Below are positions 52,929 to 64,000 of a stretch of 64,000 nt of DNA, piece after piece. The notes below the pieces were generated by a model. It worked only from the letters and a program-made list of their open reading frames with translations, was not told where the DNA came from and ran no database searches. Source of the DNA: Deinococcus sp. Leaf326 (lineage in GTDB: Bacteria > Deinococcota > Deinococci > Deinococcales > Deinococcaceae); assembly GCF_001424185.1 (NCBI RefSeq), contig NZ_LMOM01000098.1, positions 980 through 64,979 of the forward strand, in the 5' to 3' direction. The position numbers and the translations under genes are program-made. Position 1 is the stretch's first letter; every line of letters begins with the position of its first letter.

Positions 52929-55900
52929 TCACTTCTTCTGCCCCAGCGTCTCGTCCAGCGTCAGGTCCAGGCGCAGGTACGCGCCGGGCCGGGTGTAGGC
53001 CGCGCTGCTTGTCAGGCCGTCGAAGCCCTTGAAGTTGTACCCGGCGGTGAGCCAGGTGCCCGGCAGGGCGCGGAAGCTGCCTTCCAGGCCCACGCCGTAC
53101 TGGGTGGTCTGGCTGGCTGGCTGGCTCAGCACGCGGCCCCAGGCGCCCACGCCGAAGCGTTCGCCCAGATAGGCCGTGCCTCCCAGCGACCCCTGCCACG
53201 TGAAGCTGCCCTGATCGGCCAGCAGCGTGCGCGTCTCCAGGCCGCCACGCAGCGCCCAGGCGGGCTGGCGGTACTCGGCGCTCAGGCCGGTGTTCAGTTC
53301 GGGGGTGCCGCCCGCCAGGCTGCCCTGAAGGTAACGCGCGTAGCCCAGGCTGCTCAGGCTGTTGCCCCGGTAGGCGTACCCCAGGCTCAGGCGCTGGCCG
53401 TCTCTGCCTTGACCGTACTCGGCCAGGCCGTCAGCGCTCAGGGTGAGCTCGTCGCTCAGGCTGCCAGTGATCCCGGCGCGCACGACTACCCCGAACTGCC
53501 CGTCCTTGCGGGTCACGTCAGTGCCCAGCGCCGCGCTGACGCGGTCGGTCTTGTAATTCAGGTCGGCCCCGGCGCCCATTTCGGCCGTGCCGGTCGCCAT
53601 GCCGTACAGCGCGCTACCACGCAGGCCCAGCGCCAGGCGGTCGTTCAGCGGCAACGTGGTCGTCACCCCGAAACGGGCGCGGTTGCCGGCGCCGCTCGCG
53701 GTGGGCAGTTCGTAGCCGGCGGCGTAGGTCGTGTTACCCACCGTACTGTCCAGGGTCAGGGCGGCGACCTGGCCTTCACCCCAGGTCACCCGGTCACTCA
53801 GGCCCAGGCTCACGTTGCGGCTCACCTTGAAGCGGGCAGTGATTTCGGTGGTTGTATCCAGATTGCCGCTCAGGGGCTGCGTGTGGACGATATCCACGTC
53901 CACCGGGTCCTGGTGGTAGCCTACGCTCGCCACGGCGCCCAGGCCGTACTCGTCGCCGAAGGCGTAGCGCGCCCCCAGGCCCACGCTGAAGGGCGCGAGG
54001 CGGTAGTCCGCGCGGGCCGTCACGCTGCCGCCGCGCCTGTGCTCACTGTTCTCGACATCGGCCACGCGGGGCAACGGCACGTCGCGGTACTCGGCGTCCA
54101 CGACCGCGCTCAGACGCGGGGTCAGGCGGCCGGTGTAGTTGCCCGACACTTCCAGGCCGTCACCGAACTTGCCCAGACCGGCGTACCCGGGCTGCTGGTA
54201 GCGCACGCGCGCGCTCAGGGCCTGACCTTCGGAGGGTGTGGTGCTCACGCTGGCGCTGGCCTGCACGCCGCCGCTGTAGGCGACCAGGGCATCGGCCGAG
54301 GTGGTGCCGTCCGCATACGTACCGCGCACACCTGCCGTGACCCGGCCGTCGAGACTGACGGCGGCGGCGCCCAGCGTGGCGCGGCCGGCCGTGTACTTCA
54401 CCTGCGCTCCGTAGGCCAGGGTACGCCGGCCCAGCGGGTCGCTCAGGCGGTAGCTGGCCGACACAGCACGTTCGTTGAGCTGGCCGTCAAGACGGTCGAG
54501 CGCGCGCGTCAGGGTGACGACGCCGCTGCGGGGGTCGAGAACGTAGTCCACGTTGCGGGCCAGCGTCACGCGCGACAGTTCCTTACCGGTCTGACGCTCC
54601 AGCGTCAGGACTTCGAGCGTCTCGCTGCCCTCGCTGATGTTCTGGTCCGGCAGGTGCAGCAGCCGCGTGCCCTCGGGCGCGAGCCGCAGGTCCGAGACCC
54701 GGTCTTCCGGCACGGCCGCCACGAAACCCGACACCTGCGCGTTGGTCTTGCTATAGGCGGTCAGGGCGGTGAGCTGCTCGCCCAGCGGCAGCACGTCGAT
54801 GGGCAGGGCCGTGCGGCGATACTCGGCGCGGAAGCTCGGGTGGTCGTAGCTCAGGGCCACCGGGTCGATGCCCTGGAGGGGCACCTGCTCGGTGCTGGCG
54901 TCTCCCTGAACCGGGTTGCGCACCAGAGTGTTCTCGTCGGTGGGCAGGCCGTTCTTGTCGGCGGCGACATACAGCTTGCCGGCCCCCACGGGGCCCTCGT
55001 AGTAGGCGCGCGCCTGCCAGGTCAGGTCGCCGGCGCTCAGGTTGCCGTCCAGACCCAGGGTCGCGCTCGCCAGACCCACACCGACGCTGTTGCGTCCCGG
55101 CGTGACGTCGAAGCGGTAGGCGCGCATCGCTGAACCTTCCATCACTTCCAGGCGCAGCGGCACAGGCGCGCTCTGAGGCTGGAGTTCCAGAATGCCCTCG
55201 CCGTCGGTCAGGCGAAGCTGAAAGCCGCTCTCGACCGGGTTGGCGTCGGCCATGCGCGGTTCGAGGCTACTGTTCAGGGTCACGGTCTGCTGGCCTGAAG
55301 GACGCCCGAAGGCGTCGAGGGTCCGGATCCGCACACGGATGGGCGTGCTGCCGTCGGCCACCGCCGAGAGGGGCGTGACCTCCGTCCGGGCAGTCGCGCC
55401 CATCAGGTAGACGCCCGAGGTCTCGCCCTGGAAGCTCAGGGTGTTGGGGCCCGGACGGATCGGTACGCCCACGAAGGTGAGGCGCTGCGTGCCGGTGATG
55501 CCATCCTGGGTATTGGTGCCGATGAGGTCCGTGGAGACGGGCACGCCGTTGACGCTGAGGGTCGGGACCGGTCCCTGGGGCGCCTCAACCGTCACCGAGA
55601 TGCGGTCGCGCAGGCGGATGACGCTGTCCTTGAGCGGCAGCTTGATGGCCCCGGCGTTCTCCGTGTCCTCCGCAACCGGAGCGCGGCCCACCGACATGGC
55701 CGACGCGAGGTCGCCCGCGTCGATCCGGCCCTGCAGGACTTCGGTGCGGTTGCCCGGCAGCACGACGCTCAGGGCCGGCTGGTCCAGTTCGGGCAGGGTG
55801 CCCTCCTGGGTCAGCTCGTAGCTCAGCACGCCGCGCAGGGCGGCCGTCCCGGCCATCTCTCCTGCACCGGCCGTGGTCAGCGCCGAAGCGGGCAGGGTCC

Positions 55901-56186
55901 AGTACAGGACGCCGCTGGCACCCTGCACCGGGTCGGCCACCGGCTTGCCGGCCAGCAGGCTGCTGCCCGGCACGGGAGTCGCCCCGGCGGGCAGGCGGTG
56001 CGCGACGGTGACGGTCTGGGCCTGGGCCGGCACGTCGAAGGGCAGCGAGACGGTACTGCGCCGCACGGTCGCTGGGGCCTGCGTTCCGGCCAGGGGAGCG
56101 GGAACATTTTCCTGTGCACTGGCCGCCGACCCGAGCATCAGCAGGGCGCTCAGGGTCACGGCGGCGTGTTTGACGTTCAGCTTCAC
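52929..56186 (-). CDS. Large envelope protein with probable outer-membrane beta-barrel
   Basis: This 1085-residue protein has a signal peptide ([14 protein letters not shown], cleavage about residue 25). A beta-sandwich N-terminal half includes a [20 protein letters not shown] segment and Ig-like repeats. From about residue 560 to the C-terminus there are many alternating short strands ([49 protein letters not shown]) typical of a transmembrane barrel. It could be the outer-membrane anchor or export partner of the DUF11 proteins on either side. The family name is not known to me. Confidence 0.7.
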   Translation of the reverse strand: MKLNVKHAAVTLSALLMLGSAASAQENVPAPLAGTQAPATVRRSTVSLPFDVPAQAQTVTVAHRLPAGATPVPGSSLLAGKPVADPVQGASGVLYWTLPASALTTAGAGEMAGTAALRGVLSYELTQEGTLPELDQPALSVVLPGNRTEVLQGRIDAGDLASAMSVGRAPVAEDTENAGAIKLPLKDSVIRLRDRISVTVEAPQGPVPTLSVNGVPVSTDLIGTNTQDGITGTQRLTFVGVPIRPGPNTLSFQGETSGVYLMGATARTEVTPLSAVADGSTPIRVRIRTLDAFGRPSGQQTVTLNSSLEPRMADANPVESGFQLRLTDGEGILELQPQSAPVPLRLEVMEGSAMRAYRFDVTPGRNSVGVGLASATLGLDGNLSAGDLTWQARAYYEGPVGAGKLYVAADKNGLPTDENTLVRNPVQGDASTEQVPLQGIDPVALSYDHPSFRAEYRRTALPIDVLPLGEQLTALTAYSKTNAQVSGFVAAVPEDRVSDLRLAPEGTRLLHLPDQNISEGSETLEVLTLERQTGKELSRVTLARNVDYVLDPRSGVVTLTRALDRLDGQLNERAVSASYRLSDPLGRRTLAYGAQVKYTAGRATLGAAAVSLDGRVTAGVRGTYADGTTSADALVAYSGGVQASASVSTTPSEGQALSARVRYQQPGYAGLGKFGDGLEVSGNYTGRLTPRLSAVVDAEYRDVPLPRVADVENSEHRRGGSVTARADYRLAPFSVGLGARYAFGDEYGLGAVASVGYHQDPVDVDIVHTQPLSGNLDTTTEITARFKVSRNVSLGLSDRVTWGEGQVAALTLDSTVGNTTYAAGYELPTASGAGNRARFGVTTTLPLNDRLALGLRGSALYGMATGTAEMGAGADLNYKTDRVSAALGTDVTRKDGQFGVVVRAGITGSLSDELTLSADGLAEYGQGRDGQRLSLGYAYRGNSLSSLGYARYLQGSLAGGTPELNTGLSAEYRQPAWALRGGLETRTLLADQGSFTWQGSLGGTAYLGERFGVGAWGRVLSQPASQTTQYGVGLEGSFRALPGTWLTAGYNFKGFDGLTSSAAYTRPGAYLRLDLTLDETLGQKK

Positions 56187-56188
56187 TC

Positions 56189-58966
56189 TCAGTACCTCCA
56201 GCTCACGACGGGATCGGTGGTGGCGGCCCGGGCCTCGCCCGTCCAGTCGAAACGGTACGTGAGCTTCGTCTCACCGGCATTGAGAGTAGTGCTGAGGGTA
56301 TTGCGCCCTTCTTTCAGGACAGCTCCCCCAGGCAGGGGGTCTTCCAGACGGAAATCGGCCAGCGCGCGCGGGGTCCGCACGGTCAGTTCCACGCTGTAGC
56401 CGCCGGAAACTGCCGTGACCACCTTCTCGACCTGAACGTCACCCACCTGTAAGGAGGTGCGGCGCAGCGCGCCCACCTCACCGCCCAGAGGCGCCAGCGG
56501 GAAATCCACGCTCGTCAGGCCGCGCACCTGTACCGTGCGGGTGCCGCTCAGGCCGCCGTCGCCGGGCACGGCCAGCGCGGGGTAGGGCACCGTGCTGGGA
56601 TCGAGCCGCAGCGCCTGCGTTCCGAAGGCCACGTTGGCGAAGTGGTAGCGCCCGGCCGCGTCCGTCAGGACGAGTCGGCCGCCGGCCAGTACGATGCGCG
56701 CGCGCTCGATAGGCGTATCGAGCCCGGCGTCGTACCGCCCGTTGCGGTTGCGGTCCACATAGACCATGCCCAGCAGGTCGGACACCGGCGCGAACTTCAG
56801 GGGGTCGAGGCGCACGGTGGCCTTCGCCTGGTTGCTGGCGATGGCCCGCGCCACGCCGCCCGCCCCTGTGCCCACGACCTGCACGAAATTGTCGAGTTCG
56901 GCCGCCGCCTCGGGGGTCACGCGCAGCGCGTAGGTGATGACCACCTCGCCGCCGGCCGGAATGGACGCGACCGTCCAGCGCAACTGCCCGTCCGTCACCG
57001 TGGGGTCGGCCAGGGGCTGCCCCCCCAGCGTCGCCGTGCCGGCCAGGTACTGCAGGCCGTTCGCCGGGCTGTCGGTGATCACGGCGTCCACCACGGCGGT
57101 CGTGGCCGAGGCGTTGCGCACGCGCAGGGTGTAGGTGAGGCGGTCGCCGTAGGTCACGGTCTGCGCCGAGACGGTCTTCTGGATCAGGAGCTGCGCGCTC
57201 CAGACCGGCGTGGCGACGGCGTTGCTGGGCAGCGGCGTGGGCAGCTCGGTCGTCACGAAGTTGAAGATGTTGGTCAGGGCCTCGCCGTCAACGGCGCGCG
57301 CGCTCACGGTCGCCTCAACCGTCAGGGTCCGCGACTCGCCGGGGGCCAGGGTGCCCAGGCGCCACTCGGCCACCTGCGCGCCGGCCGCGCCGCCGAGCGT
57401 GCCGCCGTCGGAAACCCGCACTCCGTCGACGTGCGCCGGCAGCGGGTCGCTCACGACCACACCAGTCAGCGGACGGGCGAAGGGATTACGCACCGTCAGC
57501 GTGTAGCTCAGGCGGTCGCTCACGGCCACGGTCGCGCCGTCTGCCAGGACCCTGCCGTCCGCCGAGGTCGCCACGACGCTCTTGCGCAGCTCGGGGAGGC
57601 CGTTCTCGATGGCGGAGACGAGGTCGCGGGTGGTGTTGCTCGTGCCGCGCTCGCCCTGCACCGTGAGCAGCGCCTCCAGTGGGCCAGTCTGCGAGGGCGA
57701 GTAGCACACCCGCACCGGCGAGGTCTGGCCGGGAGCGAGCGTGAAGGGCTGGGCCAGGACCGCGCCGCCGGGACCGGTCAGGGTCGCCTGGGCCGCGCCC
57801 TGCGGGTAGGTGATGACCACGCGGAAGTTGTCGCTCACGTCTCCCGTGTTCTGGACCGTGTGGTCGAAGCACACCTGCTGCCCGACCACCGCGAAGGCGC
57901 GGGTCTGGGTGTCCTCGGCCGTGCCTTCGGGGGCCAGCGGCTGGTCCAGGGGCCCGATGGCGACGCCCGGCAGGTAGCGCACGTCGGCCGTCGCAGTGCT
58001 GCTCGCACTCAGGGTGCGGCTCTGCACGGTGGCCGTGTTGGGAATGACGCGGCCCTCAGCACCCAGGGTCGCCAGCATCCGGAAGGTCAGGGCCAGGGTC
58101 TCGCCGGGCGCGAGGCTGGGCACGCGCACGCGCACGCCGCGCACGGGCTGGGTTTCCTGGGCGCTCCAGACCGTGCCGTCGGTGGTGTATTCCAGGCTGC
58201 CCTGGCCCGCCGAGGCGCTGCCGGGCACGAAGCTCAGGCCCTGCGCGAGCTGGTCGGAGAGCAGGTCGGTCAGGACCACCTCGCGGCTGCCGCTCCGGCC
58301 GGAGTTGTTGGCGGTCACGTTCACGGTCGTCTCGGTGCCGGGGCGCACCAGGGCGGGCGTGAAGGTCTTGGTGACGTTCAGGACCGGCGGCGCGCCAACC
58401 CGCACGCGGCTCACGTTGGCGCCGTGCTGGCTGCCGCCGCAGGACGCGACGAGGTTCACGAAGGCGTCGCCCTGATCGTTCGGGCCGGTGTCGGCCACGA
58501 GGAGAACGTCGGCACTGGCGTCGGGCGCGAGGTCCACGCTGCTGATGCCCGGCTCGCCGTCGTCGAGCACGCCGTTGCGGTTCAGGTCCGCGTACAGGGC
58601 CAGGGTCGGCGCGAAGGCACTGGCGTCCTCGCGGCGCACCGACAGGGGCAGCGTGGCCCGCTCGTTGCCCGCGTTGACGACCGTGTATCGGAACACGGCG
58701 CGCTCGCCCGGCAGGAGGTCCGTGCTCTGGCCCGGCGCTGCCACCGTGCCGCCGGGCGTGACGCTCACGGCGCACACGGCCTGGATGACGGTCGTGACCA
58801 CGTTGCTGTCGCTGCGGGTGTCGCCACCTGGCGTGACCGCCTCGAAGGTCGCGGTGGCCTGGTTGCTGATGGCCGTGCCGGCAGGGGTGCCCGCCGCCAG
58901 GGCCGAGGTCACGCCGGCCAGCAGGCCGGTCAGCAGGGTGGTTCGCAGGGCGGGGGGGCGCAACAT
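56189..58966 (-). CDS. Large secreted DUF11/SdrD-B-like surface protein
   Basis: This 925-residue protein has a signal peptide ([16 protein letters not shown]). A short N-terminal domain [10 protein letters not shown]...TRSDSNVV is shared with the 764-residue protein downstream in sequence. Several DUF11-like repeats with VTKTF/VTVxNSG patterns follow. An SdrD B-like domain at about 720-790 has [20 protein letters not shown] and a carboxypeptidase-regulatory-like turn. The stop is 2 bp before the start of the barrel gene, so they are coupled. Confidence 0.8.
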   Translation of the reverse strand: MLRPPALRTTLLTGLLAGVTSALAAGTPAGTAISNQATATFEAVTPGGDTRSDSNVVTTVIQAVCAVSVTPGGTVAAPGQSTDLLPGERAVFRYTVVNAGNERATLPLSVRREDASAFAPTLALYADLNRNGVLDDGEPGISSVDLAPDASADVLLVADTGPNDQGDAFVNLVASCGGSQHGANVSRVRVGAPPVLNVTKTFTPALVRPGTETTVNVTANNSGRSGSREVVLTDLLSDQLAQGLSFVPGSASAGQGSLEYTTDGTVWSAQETQPVRGVRVRVPSLAPGETLALTFRMLATLGAEGRVIPNTATVQSRTLSASSTATADVRYLPGVAIGPLDQPLAPEGTAEDTQTRAFAVVGQQVCFDHTVQNTGDVSDNFRVVITYPQGAAQATLTGPGGAVLAQPFTLAPGQTSPVRVCYSPSQTGPLEALLTVQGERGTSNTTRDLVSAIENGLPELRKSVVATSADGRVLADGATVAVSDRLSYTLTVRNPFARPLTGVVVSDPLPAHVDGVRVSDGGTLGGAAGAQVAEWRLGTLAPGESRTLTVEATVSARAVDGEALTNIFNFVTTELPTPLPSNAVATPVWSAQLLIQKTVSAQTVTYGDRLTYTLRVRNASATTAVVDAVITDSPANGLQYLAGTATLGGQPLADPTVTDGQLRWTVASIPAGGEVVITYALRVTPEAAAELDNFVQVVGTGAGGVARAIASNQAKATVRLDPLKFAPVSDLLGMVYVDRNRNGRYDAGLDTPIERARIVLAGGRLVLTDAAGRYHFANVAFGTQALRLDPSTVPYPALAVPGDGGLSGTRTVQVRGLTSVDFPLAPLGGEVGALRRTSLQVGDVQVEKVVTAVSGGYSVELTVRTPRALADFRLEDPLPGGAVLKEGRNTLSTTLNAGETKLTYRFDWTGEARAATTDPVVSWRY

Positions 58967-59085
58967 GGGGTCTCCTTGAGGGGCGCTGGCCGCTCAGGGA
59001 ACGCCGCGCGGGAATTGAGGGAGCACTCGGCAGTGCGGGAAGGCCACAGGAAAAAGTGATTCCGATGTTAGGGAAGGCCGGGTGA

Positions 59086-59154
59086 CAAAAAACAAACGGA
59101 CGCCGGCCTGGGAAAGCCGGCGCACCTCGGAAAAAGGAGCAGAGGTGCGCCGGC
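59086..59154 (-). terminator. Terminator after the first secreted protein of the cluster
   Basis: GCCGGCGCACCTC (59116-59128) pairs with GAGGTGCGCCGGC (59142-59154). On the minus strand a second small GC stem follows, then TTTGTTTTTTG (59086-59096). It probably reduces read-through into the 925-residue gene. Confidence 0.75.
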
Positions 59155-59163
59155 GCAGGAGAC

Positions 59164-61458
<2,295 letters not shown>

Positions 61459-62131
61459 ACTTCCTCCTTGCTCATGACCCCTGCGGGCCGGGCAACTTCT
61501 TTCCTACCTAACCGCAACACACTGAACAGAACCCTGACTCAGCCAAACACCCCCGTAGGGGAACTTCACCGGCCGGACTCGGCGCGCACCCCGGCCCAGG
61601 CCGGGCCGTACACGGTGCATGAAGAACAGCACGGCTCCAGAACGTCCTGCCAGGCGGGAAAACCGGAACTCCGTCTCCAGGCTGGCGCTGCACTGAACTT
61701 CTGGGGAGAGACCTGGGGAGGGGGCGGACATGTTCCGCCGGAGACCTGTCCTGCGAAACTTAAGGAAGACTAATATTGAGGCTCTTACGCCATACTTACT
61801 GGGAAGTAGGCAGAGTTGCCATCTGCAATTAACCGTTTGGGGAGGTTCCCGGCGGGGTCCGGAAGGGCGTCCTGGACACGGAAACGGGCTACCCGCCGGC
61901 AAGCGGATACGCCGCGTCATGAGCGGGCAGAGGAGCTCAACCCCCCCCAGGGGGAATAAGCCTGCTCCCTCTGACCCTCCGGTCGGCGCGGCTCCACGCC
62001 TTCAGGCTACCGGCCCCTGCCGGCACACGTCACCAAGAAGCCCGACAGCCCCGCACTGGGCGCGGTTTATCTGTCCGTTCCTTACAAATGCCGCCCGCGC
62101 GAGACGCCATGCTGGGGGCCGGAGGCAAGAC
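61459..62131. other. 670-bp gene-free region between the surface-protein cluster and the VWA gene
   Basis: Apart from the AAGGAGG of the minus-strand gene at the left edge and GGAGG (62121-62125) of the VWA gene at the right edge, no protein gene is convincing here. An AT-rich part at 61755-61840 contains TATTAG on the minus strand, a candidate -10. That would give the surface-protein mRNA a long leader of about 300 nt. The plus-strand frame that extends the VWA gene leftward has no family resemblance. Confidence 0.5.
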
Positions 62132-63343
<1,212 letters not shown>

Positions 63344-63356
63344 GCACCGAAACTCT

Positions 63357-63388
63357 AGCGGAGCGGTCCTATTCGGGGCCGCTCCGCT
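63357..63388. terminator. Hairpin between VWA gene and mscL
   Basis: AGCGGAGCGG (63357-63366) pairs perfectly with CCGCTCCGCT (63379-63388). It stands between convergent genes; U-tracts are poor. Confidence 0.6.
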
Positions 63389-63403
63389 GCGTTGCTGTGG
63401 GCC

Positions 63404-63802
<399 letters not shown>

Positions 63803-63860
63803 GGGTCAATCTTTACAGTTCACCCTGCCAAATACAATTTCAGCGCCCGCAGGGGGGTGT

Positions 63861-63866
63861 TAGCCT
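63861..63866 (+). promoter_or_regulatory. -10 box of the PPK2-like gene
   Basis: TAGCCT, 7 nt before ATG 63874, in a leaderless arrangement. Confidence 0.45.
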
Positions 63867-63873
63867 CTGGCAA

Positions 63874-64000
63874 ATGAAACTGGGCGACTACCGGGCAAAA
63901 CGGAACAAGCGGACGCGGCTGGCAGACTGGGACACCCGGGACGACGGCGGGTTGAGCAAGGAAGAGGCCCAGCCGCTGCTCGCCGAGCTCCAGGAGGAAC
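63874..64000 (+). CDS. Polyphosphate kinase 2 family protein, N-terminal fragment (cut by window end)
   Basis: Only 42 codons are present. DYRAKRNKRTRLADWDTRDDG, then LSKEEAQPLLAELQEE, resembles the helical N-terminus of class I/III PPK2 enzymes, which transfer phosphate from polyphosphate to nucleotides. The catalytic Walker motifs would lie beyond the window, so the call rests on this short match. Confidence 0.6.
   Translation, partial: MKLGDYRAKRNKRTRLADWDTRDDGGLSKEEAQPLLAELQEE

Noticed and set aside
56642..59059. 805-codon plus-strand open frame opposite the 925-residue surface protein
   Set aside because: Rich in His, Arg and Gly with no domain. It is the antisense shadow of a long GC-rich gene.
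61730..62131. N-terminal extension of the VWA protein
   Set aside because: A Shine-Dalgarno GGAGG stands 6 nt before ATG 62132. The upstream 134 codons are Arg/Pro-rich without resemblance to the family.

Overview
The window is high-GC bacterial chromosome, most likely from Deinococcus. The evidence is the gene set (pheS, nadV, queFDEC, DUF11-repeat surface proteins, a Rad52/DdrA-like gene, cdaA-cdaR) and the promoters. Many genes start 5-9 nt after a TANNNT -10 box with no Shine-Dalgarno sequence, which is the leaderless style known from Deinococcus. I see no insertion sequence, prophage, CRISPR array or rRNA.

Layout. 1-7.1 kb: the 3' end of ftsH, a carboxylesterase, cdaA-cdaR (c-di-AMP synthesis), then yqeK, an LCP-family gene and rsfS, closed by a terminator. 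7.1-10.1 kb: a phosphate-type two-component pair, phoU and a 1-Cys peroxiredoxin, with 11-bp-spaced CTGAC repeats in three promoters. 10.1-15.4 kb: two MFS transporters, a zinc-ribbon coiled-coil protein, nth, tRNA-Trp and cutA. 15.4-22 kb: a DivIC-like protein, a thioesterase, a ROK sugar kinase without the usual zinc cysteines, a TM2 protein, nadV with a palindromic promoter, rpoZ and a CorC/CNNM-type protein. 22-28.3 kb: hemC, an asparaginase, purE-purK, a lipid-A-disaccharide-synthase-related glycosyltransferase and a double Nudix protein.

28.4-33.5 kb: an unusual operon in which pheS and pheT are separated by a hypothetical gene, an amino-acid racemase and a Nudix gene, every junction being a 4-bp overlap. 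A leader with a short peptide ORF and four mutually exclusive pairing segments precedes it. 33.5-39.5 kb: a CHASE3 histidine kinase and response regulator, a CPA1 cation/proton antiporter, glyA and a small helical protein. 39.5-43.2 kb: an ABC-2 transporter with a DesK/DesR-type two-component system. 43.3-47.7 kb: a DdrA/Rad52-like gene, a metallophosphoesterase, tRNA-Asp and tRNA-Phe, and the queF-queD-queE-queC operon behind a structured leader.

47.7-64 kb: a DMT exporter, then a 12.6-kb minus-strand cluster of four very large secreted proteins (three DUF11-type, one with a predicted outer-membrane barrel) that probably builds part of the cell envelope. A VWA-domain protein, mscL and the start of a PPK2-type polyphosphate kinase follow.

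The most unusual signal is a set of tiny leaderless ORFs. Four transcripts (upstream of yqeK, pheS, the small helical gene at 39.1 kb and the DMT exporter) appear to begin with a 10-19 residue ORF whose start codon lies exactly 7 nt after the -10 box. In three of them its stop codon overlaps the start of the main gene as ATGA or GTGA.
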